This document shows, in pieces, positions 1-8,982 of a stretch of 64,000 nucleotides of DNA. A model generated the notes under the pieces. That model was not told the origin of the DNA, ran no database searches, and was given only the letters and a program-made list of their open reading frames with translations. A program made the position numbers and the translations under genes. How positions within the stretch are numbered: position 1 is the first letter of the stretch; every line of letters starts with the position of its first letter. The DNA comes from Deltaproteobacteria bacterium (GTDB taxonomy: Bacteria; Myxococcota; Kuafuiibacteriia; Kuafuiibacteriales; Kuafuiibacteriaceae): the NCBI GenBank assembly GCA_016713425.1, contig JADJPE010000005.1, forward strand, positions 1,612,001-1,676,000, given 5' to 3'.

Positions 1-837
1 TGCCTTCCACTGGAGCACGGCCGATCGCTCCTTCGCCACACGATCGCTGTGTCGATACACAACCTGATCGTCGGGACGAACGCCGTCACTCCAGCGGCCA
101 GTCGACGGATCCATGGACGCGATCGCCCGACCCTGAGCATCGAACTCATCCTTGAAATGCCCGATGAGTTCGTACCCGCGGTCGAGCATCTTGCGGAGTG
201 CTCGGAGCGGATCCCCTGAAGCCGAGTTTCCGTACGCGTACGGGAAGACGTCCAGCCCCGTGCGCAGATTCAAGATCTGCTTTCTGACCGCCTTCACGCG
301 TTCGTGATGGGGTTGCATCGAGGCCCCCAATGTTCGGACGGCTTCAACGGCGACATCGAGCCGAGCGAGAAGCGAGCGCCTCGCCAGCTCTACATAGGAT
401 GTCTCGTCGGCGTCGGCCTGCGCTGGCCGTTCCGTCTGCGCTGGCACTTCGTCCGGCGCCGGCGCGGCGGCCTGCGCCGGGACCGCAGCCTGCACGGGCG
501 CTGCGCTTTGCGCTCGCGCGCCGGTCGCGCCCCAAGCCGACGAGGAGGGTAGGCGACCGATCGGGGCTGCAACGGGGGCTGCAACGCGGGCGGCCGACGA
601 AGACGGGTTGAGCGAGGTCGCGGTGATTGCGGGGAACGAAGGGCATGAAGGGACCGAAGGGAACGACGGCAACGACAGGAACGAAGGGAATGCGGGCGAT
701 GCCACCCGTGAGGTGGCCGGTGCTGGCGCGGTAGGCGGTGCGGGACGCAGGGATGTTGGCGTTTGCGCGCCGTGCACTCCCGGCGTGGTCGTTGGTCGCG
801 TGATTCCGGATCGGCGGGAAGGCGCGGTCAGCGTCAT
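1..837 (-). CDS. Hypothetical protein, C-terminus cut by window edge
   Basis: An uninterrupted minus-strand frame runs from an ATG at 837 to base 1 with no stop, so at least 279 residues are present and the C-terminus lies outside. The first ~150 residues are Ala/Pro/Ser-rich and look disordered, including an aromatic Pro-Ser stretch (PSFLSLPSFPSVPS). From about residue 155 the composition becomes that of a folded, probably helical domain (SYVELARRSLLARLDVAVEA; then VFPYAYGN; then MLDRGYELIGHFKDEFD). I do not recognise the family. The steady change from linker-like to domain-like sequence supports a real gene rather than a shadow of the short plus-strand frames here. It reads away from the epimerase gene in the same direction, 133 bases downstream of that gene's stop. 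Confidence 0.6.
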   Translation of the reverse strand, partial: MTLTAPSRRSGITRPTTTPGVHGAQTPTSLRPAPPTAPAPATSRVASPAFPSFLSLPSFPSVPSCPSFPAITATSLNPSSSAARVAAPVAAPIGRLPSSSAWGATGARAQSAAPVQAAVPAQAAAPAPDEVPAQTERPAQADADETSYVELARRSLLARLDVAVEAVRTLGASMQPHHERVKAVRKQILNLRTGLDVFPYAYGNSASGDPLRALRKMLDRGYELIGHFKDEFDAQGRAIASMDPSTGRWSDGVRPDDQVVYRHSDRVAKERSAVLQWKA

Positions 838-970
838 GATCAGGTGCTGCTCTTGAAAAGCATCGCCTTCAGATCCGCCAGCGAAAAAGCAACGACTCGG
901 ATGGAAGGCGGGTCGTTCATGCTGTGAGGACCGAGAGAAGGGGTCACTCCAAGAACACGCGAGGGGCACC

Positions 971-1885
971 TCAAGATGATGTGCTGACGAATACATGAGC
1001 GAGCGCTTCCCGAATCGAGCCGTGGCGAAAGACATAGCCGGCGGCCTCGGTGCGCCGTGGGATCACGCGCTGCGAACTCAGGATGACCTCGCTCATCTCG
1101 CCGAACATCGCTTGGAGCGCGACCTGCGGCACGGGCACCAAGGCGGGCCGCTTGAGCACCTTGGCGAGTGCTTTGGTGAAGTCGGCGTTGGTGACCGGAT
1201 GCGGGGCCACGGCATTGAGTGTGCCCCGTAGGTCTGGCGTGTACGCGGCGTGCAGCATCACACCGACCGCATCTTCCGAATGAACCCACGACATCCACTG
1301 GCGACCGGAGCCGAGCCGTCCTCCGATACCCATCCGGAACGGCGTGAGCATACGCGCGAGGGCTCCGCCGCTTGCGCTCAAGACGAGCCCAAAGCGGATG
1401 CAGACGACGCGGATGCCCAACGCTTCCGCCGCCACCGCCTCGCTCTCCCAGTCGGCACAGACCTGAGCCAAGAAACCGCGACCGACGGCCGCGTCTTCGT
1501 CGAGTACTTCGTCGCCCCGGTCGCCATAGTAGCCAATCGCTGACGCTGAGATGAGCGCCTTGGGCCGATCGTGCGCATCGAGACCTGCGAGGCCCGCTAC
1601 GAGGTTCTGGGTTCCGATGACTCGACTGTCACGGATGCGGTTCCGCTTCTCGATTGTCCAGCGGCCGTCCGCGACCGGCTCACCCGCGAGGTTGAACACG
1701 ACGTCGGTGCCACGAAGTGCCTCGGCGGGCGGCGGTCCGGCATCCGGAGTCCACGCATGGGCCGTGACGTTTCCAAGTTGCTCGACGGCCTTGTCGGGGT
1801 TTCGGCTGAGGATGATTGGTTTTACGAAGTGAGGTCTTAGCGCCCGACCGAGAAGTCCTGTTGCTCCGGTGACCGCGGCGCGCAT
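971..1885 (-). CDS. TIGR01777-type NAD(P)-dependent epimerase/dehydratase (YfcH-like)
   Basis: A 304-residue protein of the extended short-chain dehydrogenase class. It opens directly with the dinucleotide-binding glycine motif (MRAAVTGATGLLGRAL), which is why the ATG at 1885 is preferred over an ATG 150 bases further upstream whose extra residues resemble no domain. Other family signatures are VVFNLAGEPVADGRWT, SASAIGYYGDRGDE and SWVHSEDAVGVMLHA, followed by the C-terminal DUF1731-like region (LNAVAPHPVTNADFTKAL). Length is normal for the family (about 300). The substrate is unknown for most members; cytosolic. It stands alone, downstream of the acyl-CoA dehydrogenase on the same strand across a 342-base gap. 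Confidence 0.9.
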   Translation of the reverse strand: MRAAVTGATGLLGRALRPHFVKPIILSRNPDKAVEQLGNVTAHAWTPDAGPPPAEALRGTDVVFNLAGEPVADGRWTIEKRNRIRDSRVIGTQNLVAGLAGLDAHDRPKALISASAIGYYGDRGDEVLDEDAAVGRGFLAQVCADWESEAVAAEALGIRVVCIRFGLVLSASGGALARMLTPFRMGIGGRLGSGRQWMSWVHSEDAVGVMLHAAYTPDLRGTLNAVAPHPVTNADFTKALAKVLKRPALVPVPQVALQAMFGEMSEVILSSQRVIPRRTEAAGYVFRHGSIREALAHVFVSTSS

Positions 1886-2227
1886 GTCTGGCTTGTAGCG
1901 GTGAGCGTGGTGAGAGACAAGTTCATGCGCCTCTGTCCCTTCGTTCCTTCGTTGGTGCGCGCCTGTTTTGAACTTTGTTGATCGTGGCGGGCAACGACCC
2001 GTCGACAGCGCCGCGAGCAGAAGCGTGGATTGCACACATCCAGACGAGGGTTACTCGCGCGCGCTCGCCCCCGCGCGCAAGGTCATGCCTATCTTCAGCT
2101 CAACCTGACCTCAGCTCAGCCTATCTTCAGCTCAGCCTGACGCATTCGGCCGGTGATCGACCGGGAGGGTGTCCACTCGAGACGTAGGTGTGATGGGCGT
2201 GGGGGGCGTGGGGGGCAAGGCTCGTCT
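1886..2227. other. Intergenic region with a 22-bp direct repeat
   Basis: No gene is supported in these 342 bases between two minus-strand genes. They contain an imperfect 22-bp direct repeat, 2088-2109 and 2120-2141 (cctatcttcagctcaRcctgac, one mismatch), separated by ten bases that themselves repeat ctcag. No convincing hairpin with a T-tract was seen. The region should hold the 3' end of the acyl-CoA dehydrogenase transcript and the promoter of the epimerase gene. Confidence 0.4.
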
Positions 2228-3904
2228 TCACCGAATAAGGTCGATGCCTCGCATTGCGTAGCGCAGAGCTCGGGTTGCCGCCGGGTGTCGGTCACGATCA
2301 CGGTGCGGGTACGCACCTCGGTTTGGATCGGAGGCCTCTTGCTGGAGACATGCATCTGCGTGTTCGAGGAGGAGCGCGAGTGCGGTCGTACGTCCGAGCG
2401 TGAGTGCGAAGCGTCGTGCGCCTGCTTCGAGCGCGCCGGCATCGGTGTGTATGCTTTCGAACCAGCTTCGTGCGTGCTCGAGGCTCGCTCGACCGGCCTC
2501 GACCGCGCGATCGAGCGACGAAGCTTGGACCCGGTCGAGTCGGCGAGAGATCTCTTCGCCCAGCACCCGGAGCGAATCGCCGCCATCTCTAGTCAGGGCG
2601 CGGAGGATGTCGAGCGAGAGAACGTTGGTCGTTCCCTCCCAGATCGGAAGCACCTGCGCGTCAGCCAGGAGCCTCGGGAGTCCGGTGTCTTCGACGTAGC
2701 CAGCACCACCAAAGCTCTCGATCGCTTCGGACGCAACCGATACCGCTTGTTTGGCGGTCGTGAGCTTTGCGATCGGGGTAAGAATTCGTAGCACTGCGCG
2801 GTCTTGGTCGGTGCCGCCGCCGTCTTCGACTCGACCCAGGATCTCGGTGAGCCAGAAAGCCACGTGGAAAGTCGCTTCCGTCTCGGCCGCCATCTCCTCG
2901 AGCGTATCGACGTGGAGTGGCTTCTCGGCGAGCGGCGCTCCGAACGCGACGCGCGTGCGCGCGTAGGCCTCCGCAAGCGCGAGTGCGCGGCGCGTACTCC
3001 ACGCGGCGGCGGCGCTGTTCCATGTGCGGGTGAGCGTGAGCATGGGCGTAATGTTGCGAACCCCATCGCGCAGACCCTTGACGGGCGTCGCGACCGTTCC
3101 ATCGAGAGTCAGCTCGGCGGTCGGGACCTTTCGCGTGCCGAGCTTGTCCTTCAATCGATTGATCGAGATTCCATTGAGACGACCCTCGCGATCGCGCGTC
3201 TCGACGTAAAAGAGGGCCAATCCACGGCCGCCCTCTGGGTTCCCTTCCGGACGGGCCAACGTCAACGCCATCTCGGACGTCGTGGCGGAAGTGAACCACT
3301 TCGTACCGTACAGGCGCCATTGTCCGTCGTCCGTCTGTCGCGCCATCGTCTCGGACCGACCGACGTCCGACCCGCCCGTGCGCTCGGTCATCCACTGGCC
3401 CGAGGTCCACATCGTCGCCGGATCTGTGGAGAGGAGGTGGGGTACGGCGCGTTCTACGAGCGTTGTCGCGTCAAGATCCATCAACGTTCGTGCCGCGCCG
3501 TCGGTCATGGCGAGCGGGCATGAGTATACGTCGAGCGATGGCTGAAGAAGGTAGTTCAAGCTGAACTGTACGACGCGGCGGAAAGGGCCGAACTTTGCGT
3601 CGTAGCCGCTGCTCACGAGCCCACGTTCGGCGGCGAGGCGCTGCGCGTGCTTCCAGAGCGAGGAGACCTCGATCTGGTCGATGCGATGGCCCCACGCGTC
3701 CCACTGCACGAGCCGAGGCTCATCGTGCTGGTTGGCCAGCATAGCGTGGTAGAGCTCTTGGCTGCTCAGACCACCGAGCTCCCGAAATGTGTCGCCGAGC
3801 TCGCGAGAGAGTTCTGGAGGAAGAACACGGGCGTGGTATTCGCGCAGGACACGATCGTCGTCATACTGATTGCCGAGGATCGGGGGCGCTTGGAAGAAGG
3901 CCAT
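2228..3904 (-). CDS. Acyl-CoA dehydrogenase, AidB-like
   Basis: A 558-residue flavoprotein of the acyl-CoA dehydrogenase superfamily. The long N-terminal domain and the segment SGQWMTERTGGSDVGRSET are characteristic of the AidB branch (E. coli AidB is about 540 residues), as are YGTKWFTSATTSEMALTLAR (FAD/substrate domain) and the C-terminal FAD-contact sequence LPIWEGTTNVLSLDILRAL. AidB-type proteins bind FAD and in E. coli DNA, and are induced in the alkylation response; many homologues are simply annotated as acyl-CoA dehydrogenases. The start MAFFQAPPILGNQYDDD is typical for the group. It is monocistronic here, so there is no pathway context to decide between lipid catabolism and an AidB role. 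Confidence 0.92.
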   Translation of the reverse strand: MAFFQAPPILGNQYDDDRVLREYHARVLPPELSRELGDTFRELGGLSSQELYHAMLANQHDEPRLVQWDAWGHRIDQIEVSSLWKHAQRLAAERGLVSSGYDAKFGPFRRVVQFSLNYLLQPSLDVYSCPLAMTDGAARTLMDLDATTLVERAVPHLLSTDPATMWTSGQWMTERTGGSDVGRSETMARQTDDGQWRLYGTKWFTSATTSEMALTLARPEGNPEGGRGLALFYVETRDREGRLNGISINRLKDKLGTRKVPTAELTLDGTVATPVKGLRDGVRNITPMLTLTRTWNSAAAAWSTRRALALAEAYARTRVAFGAPLAEKPLHVDTLEEMAAETEATFHVAFWLTEILGRVEDGGGTDQDRAVLRILTPIAKLTTAKQAVSVASEAIESFGGAGYVEDTGLPRLLADAQVLPIWEGTTNVLSLDILRALTRDGGDSLRVLGEEISRRLDRVQASSLDRAVEAGRASLEHARSWFESIHTDAGALEAGARRFALTLGRTTALALLLEHADACLQQEASDPNRGAYPHRDRDRHPAATRALRYAMRGIDLIR

Positions 3905-4065
3905 GGTGCTATCCTATGCTGGGTTTCGATGTGGCTCCAGCCGCGGCCCTGCGGTCTCGGATTTCTCCCTGAATCCGCCCCAGATCTTCAGCCTCTGGAG
4001 ACGGACCACGAAACATCCTGAGCGCCGCACCGATAAGCCGCACCATCACGATTCTCACGAGTCGG

Positions 4066-5481
4066 ATGGAACGCATGACAAGACTGACCAGAGACGCGTT
4101 TATGGACCGCTTCCGAGGCCGAAGCATCGACTTGGCCTCGTTCCCGGACGAACAGAGGCAGCAACTAAGCCACGAAGGGGTTCCGCTCTCTGATTTTTCG
4201 AGACTCGATCGGTACGAGAAAGATCGGCGCCTGGCCGGAGAGCGAGAATTTCGCGGCGTATTCGACGCGGTTCGAGCGCTCAATCCGAGCGTGGACTCAG
4301 AGGAGGACGTCGATGTCAGCGACGAGACTGGCGCATCGACCAGAGCCGGGCGCGTTCTGACGATCCTTGACCAACTTGCGTCCCCGCCCTTCGATGCACC
4401 GATCGCGTCGCCTTCAGAGGCGCGAAGCGATCCGGCAACGGCCTCATCGGGATCGTCGGCCTCATCGGGATCGTCGGCCTCATCGGGATCGTCGGCCTCA
4501 TCGGGATCGTCGGCCTCATCGGGATCGTCGGCCTCATCGGGATCGTCGGCCTCATCGGAGTCGTCGGCCTCATCGGAGTCGTCGGCCTCATCGGAGTCGT
4601 CGGCCTCATCGGAGTCGTCGGCTTCACTGCCGCCGGTGGCGGTGCCTTCGGCCGCGTCGGTCGACTCTGACCTGACGGCGGAGCACGCGTTCGACGTGGC
4701 GGATTTCGGAGGAGGCCGTCACGAGCCGGAGGCCCGATCGGGGGCTCGGCTCGATCTCTCAGGATCGGTTGGGGTCGGAGGCGCAAATCGTCCATCCGAC
4801 GTTCGCGGTGTGCAAGAACGGTTGCGCACTCTTGGATTCAACGTCGATGTGGATGGGCAGTTCGGTGCCGGGACACAAGCGGCGCTACAGCTGTTTTCAG
4901 CGGCGAGTCTTGGCGTGGAGCGTGTCCGCGCCGCGCCCGCACGCATCGGGTCGAGCGATCGGTTGTTGCGGGCACTGGCCTCGCCGCGAGCGCCTCGCTG
5001 GATGGAGATTCCGGCCGAAGGCCCCGGGTTCGTGAACGGCGATCGCGACCGCCATGATTTTGCATCCAGTCGCCTGGTCGAGGTCATACGCTCGGTCGGC
5101 GCCGAGTACGAAGCGAACTACCGAGCTTCCCATCCAGACGCACCACCCATCACCACGAACGACGCCTCGCGTCCGTCCGGCGGCAATACGCCCGACCATG
5201 CGACGCACGAGAACGGTCTCGATCTCGATGTTCGATTGCCCCGCAGGAACGGTTCAGTCGGCACGATCGTAGGAAGTGGCGACTACGATCGCAACACGAC
5301 CTTCGAGATGATTCGGTACTTCCTGGCGGATCCGCGTGTCGAGCGTGTTCTGTTCAACGACGCCGTCCTCTTCGCGCGCGTACGGCGTGAGCTTCCCACG
5401 CTGGCCCACAAACTCCAAGATGGAGGTCCGTCGCACCGCAATCATTTTCACGTCGATGTCGCGCCCGAAGCGATCGCCTGA
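4066..5481 (+). CDS. MepA-like murein endopeptidase with peptidoglycan-binding domain
   Basis: A 471-residue protein in three parts. The N-terminal ~120 residues have no recognised fold. Residues ~126-185 are a Ser-rich low-complexity linker of ten six-residue repeats. Residues ~245-285 form a peptidoglycan-binding repeat (DVRGVQERLRTLGFNVDVDG). The C-terminal ~170 residues are a LAS-type metallopeptidase (MepA/M15-like): the zinc motif HxxxxxxD is H381 to D388 (HENGLDLD) and the HxH motif is H460/H462 (NHFHVD). Such enzymes cut D-Ala-meso-DAP cross-links in peptidoglycan. No obvious signal peptide is seen at either the 4066 ATG or the alternative ATG at 4075, so the export route is unclear; an effector or non-classical secretion cannot be excluded. 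Confidence 0.85.
   Translation: MERMTRLTRDAFMDRFRGRSIDLASFPDEQRQQLSHEGVPLSDFSRLDRYEKDRRLAGEREFRGVFDAVRALNPSVDSEEDVDVSDETGASTRAGRVLTILDQLASPPFDAPIASPSEARSDPATASSGSSASSGSSASSGSSASSGSSASSGSSASSGSSASSESSASSESSASSESSASSESSASLPPVAVPSAASVDSDLTAEHAFDVADFGGGRHEPEARSGARLDLSGSVGVGGANRPSDVRGVQERLRTLGFNVDVDGQFGAGTQAALQLFSAASLGVERVRAAPARIGSSDRLLRALASPRAPRWMEIPAEGPGFVNGDRDRHDFASSRLVEVIRSVGAEYEANYRASHPDAPPITTNDASRPSGGNTPDHATHENGLDLDVRLPRRNGSVGTIVGSGDYDRNTTFEMIRYFLADPRVERVLFNDAVLFARVRRELPTLAHKLQDGGPSHRNHFHVDVAPEAIA
4441..4620 (+). repeat. In-frame 18-bp tandem repeat, 10 copies
   Basis: Ten 18-bp units lie inside the MepA-like gene, coding six copies of ASSGSS followed by four of ASSESS. The near identity of the units and the clean switch of one codon (gga to gag) point to recent slippage or unequal exchange. 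The repeat length keeps the frame, so copy-number change would only alter linker length. Confidence 0.95.
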
Positions 5482-5551
5482 GCGGAAGACTTCGGAGAAG
5501 CGGAGGAGGCTGCGTCGGCGCGTCGCGTCGAGAGGAGAAAGAGAGAACGTC

Positions 5552-5893
5552 ATGGCCGTGAAAGTCCAAGTGGTCGTCTGCACGTTTCCGGACACAGAGA
5601 CAGCGGCCCGGATCGGTTCCGCTCTCGTCGAGGAAGCGCTCGCCGCGTGTATCAACATCATTCCGGGCGTCCGCTCCATCTATCGCTGGGAAGGACGTAT
5701 CTGTGACGACGCGGAGGTCATGGGGCTCATCAAGACGACGGAGGCGTGCTTCGACGCGCTCCGCGCTCGCGTGGTTGAGCTCCATCCCTACGATTGTCCT
5801 GAAGTGGTGGCGCTCCCGGTTGCGGATGGACACCCCGCCTATCTCGACTGGGTTCGTCACGGCACAACGCCGAATCACCAACCCAAACCGTGA
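5552..5893 (+). CDS. cutA: Divalent-cation tolerance protein CutA
   Basis: A 113-residue CutA1-family protein. The signature VVCTFPDTETAARIGSALVE, then ACINIIPGVRSIYRWEG and MGLIKTTEACFDALRARV, and the C-terminal YLDWV, match the small trimeric ferredoxin-fold family that has been linked to copper/divalent-cation tolerance. The start at 5552 is fixed by a purine-rich ribosome site (agaggagaaagag) just upstream and by the normal CutA start; longer in-frame extensions upstream do not resemble the family. It follows the MepA-like gene by 70 bases on the same strand. Confidence 0.95.
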   Translation: MAVKVQVVVCTFPDTETAARIGSALVEEALAACINIIPGVRSIYRWEGRICDDAEVMGLIKTTEACFDALRARVVELHPYDCPEVVALPVADGHPAYLDWVRHGTTPNHQPKP

Positions 5894-5999
5894 CGGGATC
5901 GCCGCGAAACGTAGCCGATATGGCTCAGCGACAATCCCGTCTCCCGGCGATGCAAACGCGGAATTGACGTTGGGGACGATATCGTCATCCGCAATCGAT

Positions 6000-7937
6000 C
6001 TACCGTCGTACGACGCGAATGCGACCAAGCTTCGGTTTCCGGGCGGGCGCATGCTGTTCGAGCCAAGTCGCGAAAGCCTCGAGATCAAGTGGTCCTATGC
6101 GCCGGTCCGTGCCCTCGGCGAGCACGGTGAACCCGTCGCCGCCGGCGGCCAAGAAACTGTTGACCGTCACGCGATACGCTCCGTCCATCGTCATGCGCTT
6201 TCCGAGTAGCTTCATGCTCGCCGGGTCGACATGGGGGCGCTCGGGCTCCGTATTCGCCGCCGGTGGTTCCACTTCAGGGCGGCGAGCTCGAGGGATGACC
6301 ATGGTGTAGCTGAAACCACGCGACGGTTGGAGGACTCTTGGCTTGCTCGCTTGGAACTGCTGCTCAAGAAGGCGATGAATCTGTGACCCCGTGAGCGTCA
6401 TGGTGACGAGTGTATTTCGGAACGGCTGCATCGCGAAGATCTGCCCGTAGGTGATGGGCCCGGCCTCGAGGTTGCTACGGATTCCGCCCGGGTTCATGAA
6501 GGAGATCTGAGCGCCCCCGAGTTCCGGCGCCTTCGTCGCTTCGAGTTGGGCGTCTGCGATGAGATTGCCCAAAGCCGATTCGCCGGACGCCTCCGGTGGT
6601 GCTGCGTTCGGCCCGCGCATGGATTCGGCTGCGCGTCCAACGACCCGGTCGCGACGATCCGCCACGCGTTCGACGTAGCGATCGACGAGGGCCCTCTCGT
6701 CGGCGGCCTCCGGGATGTCGCGTGAGATGACGCGGTTGTGCGCCTCGATGGCGATGACGTCATGTGTCGACCGGTCGATCGTCAGGATCGCTTCCGTGAG
6801 CAGTCGGCCGTACGAGAGTGCGCTGGTTACGCGCCGATTCGCGATGACGCAGTTGTAGGCGCGGTGTGTGTGGCCGCTTGCCACGAAGTCAACGGCGGGA
6901 TCCAGTTGCTTGACGATTTCGACGATCGGTCCCGATATGCCTTCGCAGCCATCAAAGACCCCAGTTTGAAGACCCCCCTCGTGGATCAAAACGACGATCG
7001 CTTCGACGCCCTGCTTCTGAAGGTCGGGGACGAGTCGATTGATCGTATCGACCTCGGCGCGAAACTCGAGACCTTCGATCCCCTTCGGGTTCACGATGGC
7101 CCGTGTTCCTTCGAGTGTGAGACCGATGAAAGCAACTTGTATGCCTTCGAATGTGCGGACTTCATAGGCCGGGAACAGTGTCTCGCCGCTGCTCTTGTCG
7201 ATCACATTCGCGGCCAAGAAGCCAAACTTTGCCCCCGAGAACGTGTCTTCATTTTGGGCGCAGGTGCCGGGGCTGAAGCATCCGCCGTGCTGCATTCGTC
7301 GAAGCTCATGCTGGCCGCGGTCGAATTCATGATTGCCGACGGCGTTGAGATCGAGCCCGAGAAGATTCATCGCTTCGACCGTCGGCTCGTCGTGAAAGAG
7401 CGCCGACACGAGTGGGCTTGCGCCAATGAGATCACCGGCCGATACGAGGACCGTGTGCCGATAGCGGGCGCGCAAGCGGCGAACGTGTTCGGCGAAGAAC
7501 GCGACGCCGCCCGCAGGCTGGGGCGCGGCGTGACCCGCGGCATCAAGGGTCATGACCGTTCCGGAGTCACCGTCGGGTGGTTCGAGGTGTCCGTGGAAGT
7601 CGTTGAAGGCGAGGATCTGAACCTCAAGCGGCGGCTGGTTCGAGGCCTCGGTGCGGGCTCGGTCGGCGCGGGTTCCTTTCGCGCGGCCTCTGGCGCGGGT
7701 TCCTTCGGCTCGGGCTTTCGCGGCCTGGTCCCCGGACAGCGCGGGGTGAGACTTCGATTGGGACGAGGGCGGCGGCTCGCGCGCTCCGGGCTCGGGGGCC
7801 AGGTGCTGGCAACCGACGGCGATCAGTCCGCAAAGAGAGATCGAGAACCAGAGAGAGCGGAAGAAGAGAACACGGCGCCAGCGTTCGAAGCGAGGGCTGC
7901 ATCGGTGACCCAAGGGGCGCCCGGATTGGAAGCTCAC
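6000..7937 (-). CDS. UshA-like 5'-nucleotidase/2',3'-cyclic phosphodiesterase lipoprotein
   Basis: About 645 residues from a GTG at 7937, just after the upstream gene's stop; a TTG at 7913 is an alternative. The N-terminus has a basic stretch, a hydrophobic core and a lipobox (CGLIAVGC), so this is probably a lipid-anchored envelope enzyme. A ~50-residue Arg/Ala linker follows. The metallophosphatase domain then has all family motifs: AFNDFHGHLEP, SAGDLIGASPL, AVGNHEFDRG and ASGHTHRAYNC. The C-terminal 5'-nucleotidase domain has ALGNLIADAQLEA and NPGGIRSNL. These enzymes hydrolyse extracellular nucleotides to nucleosides and phosphate using a di-metal site. It lies 31 bases downstream of the oxygenase gene and is probably co-transcribed with it. 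Confidence 0.9.
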   Translation of the reverse strand: MSFQSGRPLGHRCSPRFERWRRVLFFRSLWFSISLCGLIAVGCQHLAPEPGAREPPPSSQSKSHPALSGDQAAKARAEGTRARGRAKGTRADRARTEASNQPPLEVQILAFNDFHGHLEPPDGDSGTVMTLDAAGHAAPQPAGGVAFFAEHVRRLRARYRHTVLVSAGDLIGASPLVSALFHDEPTVEAMNLLGLDLNAVGNHEFDRGQHELRRMQHGGCFSPGTCAQNEDTFSGAKFGFLAANVIDKSSGETLFPAYEVRTFEGIQVAFIGLTLEGTRAIVNPKGIEGLEFRAEVDTINRLVPDLQKQGVEAIVVLIHEGGLQTGVFDGCEGISGPIVEIVKQLDPAVDFVASGHTHRAYNCVIANRRVTSALSYGRLLTEAILTIDRSTHDVIAIEAHNRVISRDIPEAADERALVDRYVERVADRRDRVVGRAAESMRGPNAAPPEASGESALGNLIADAQLEATKAPELGGAQISFMNPGGIRSNLEAGPITYGQIFAMQPFRNTLVTMTLTGSQIHRLLEQQFQASKPRVLQPSRGFSYTMVIPRARRPEVEPPAANTEPERPHVDPASMKLLGKRMTMDGAYRVTVNSFLAAGGDGFTVLAEGTDRRIGPLDLEAFATWLEQHAPARKPKLGRIRVVRR

Positions 7938-7968
7938 GTTCGAAGGATAGCAGGCGGACGCAAGCTGC

Positions 7969-8805
7969 CTAGCCAAAAAGGCGTTGCTTGATGGCTGAGG
8001 TGAACTTCTTGCGCGTTCGCCAGTAGTCATCCTGGAGATTTCGCAGAGCACGCTCGACCGGCATCTTGACGAGGCCCTTGAAGTACTCGTTCGGTCGGGC
8101 TCGGAAATCGGGTGGATGTTCGTGGCCATCCCAGTCTGGCGGCGGTTCCTTCGTGTAGTAGAAGCCGGCGAACGAGTTTCGGCTTCGGCCCTTTGGACAG
8201 GTGATGGCGCTGACGCCGTGGAAGCTGGTCAGCGTCGTGTTGAAGACGAGGCAGCGATTCCATGCCGGCGGGAACTCATGCAGAAGAAATCGGACCTGCG
8301 GGTCCCAAAGCTCGAAGGCGCCACCCCATTCGGGACGCCAATCTCGCGGATTGAGGTGCACGATGATGTTCAGGCGTCGATGGTAGCCTTCGGGCTTGAG
8401 GAGGTTGAAGTCCGCATGGACGTCGAGGTGACCGCCTGGTGCCATCAGGTGCATGCCGCCGCCTGAGAGTCGATCATCGGCGAGCAGGTTTGGAATCTGC
8501 GTGATCTCGCAAACCTCTTTGAGGAAGTCCGGGTGTGCAAGGACGTCGCTCAGCGTTCGCACTGGCGACGGAAACAACGCGGGATCTGTGATCTGAACTT
8601 TTCGCTTCTCGTTGACGTAGGCAAACTTCTTTCCGACCTGGCTTGCCTCCTCGTAGCCTGGATAGCTCGCGACGACTTCCTCCAGGAAGCTCTCCTTGAG
8701 GAACTGCTCAATGACGAAATAACGGGTAGGTCGAGACGAGAGAAACTGCTTCTGCAGCATCTCAACGTCCAGCGGGTTGATGTAATCTGAGACCGAAAGC
8801 GTCAT
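7969..8805 (-). CDS. 2-oxoglutarate/Fe(II)-dependent oxygenase (prolyl-4-hydroxylase-like)
   Basis: A 278-residue protein with the jelly-roll Fe(II)/2OG signature: HxD in GGHLDVHADFN, the distal His in TSFHGVSAITCP and the 2-oxoglutarate-binding Arg in SRNSFAGFYYT. The start MTLSVSDYINPL at 8805 is chosen because the ~125 residues available upstream in frame are Arg/Gly-rich and unlike any domain. Members of this group hydroxylate protein or small-molecule substrates; the substrate cannot be deduced here. It is divergent from the oxidoreductase operon, with 177 bases between the chosen starts. Confidence 0.88.
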   Translation of the reverse strand: MTLSVSDYINPLDVEMLQKQFLSSRPTRYFVIEQFLKESFLEEVVASYPGYEEASQVGKKFAYVNEKRKVQITDPALFPSPVRTLSDVLAHPDFLKEVCEITQIPNLLADDRLSGGGMHLMAPGGHLDVHADFNLLKPEGYHRRLNIIVHLNPRDWRPEWGGAFELWDPQVRFLLHEFPPAWNRCLVFNTTLTSFHGVSAITCPKGRSRNSFAGFYYTKEPPPDWDGHEHPPDFRARPNEYFKGLVKMPVERALRNLQDDYWRTRKKFTSAIKQRLFG

Positions 8806-8982
8806 AGTTGGACTCGAGGCGAGAGCGTACAGGCTGCCGATGATCCTGTGAAGTGTACCTCTGACCACCACATCACCACATCTCTGCCTTCGGTCGTTAC
8901 CTTTCCCCCCCCGGCGAAGTTCAAACCCCAAGTCGCCACGACGAACCGCTCGGTGGCCCTGCTCTTGGATGCTGGCTTCGGG

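Noticed and set aside
4441..4620. Possible CRISPR-like array
   Set aside because: Units are contiguous, in frame and without spacers; it is a coding tandem repeat.
6738..7991. 417-codon plus-strand frame opposite the UshA-like gene
   Set aside because: The minus strand carries every metallophosphatase motif; the plus frame has none.
8848..8982. 45-residue N-terminal extension of the gamma-delta subunit
   Set aside because: The residues are unlike the family and would leave only 42 bases between divergent starts; GTG at 8983 fits the conserved core.
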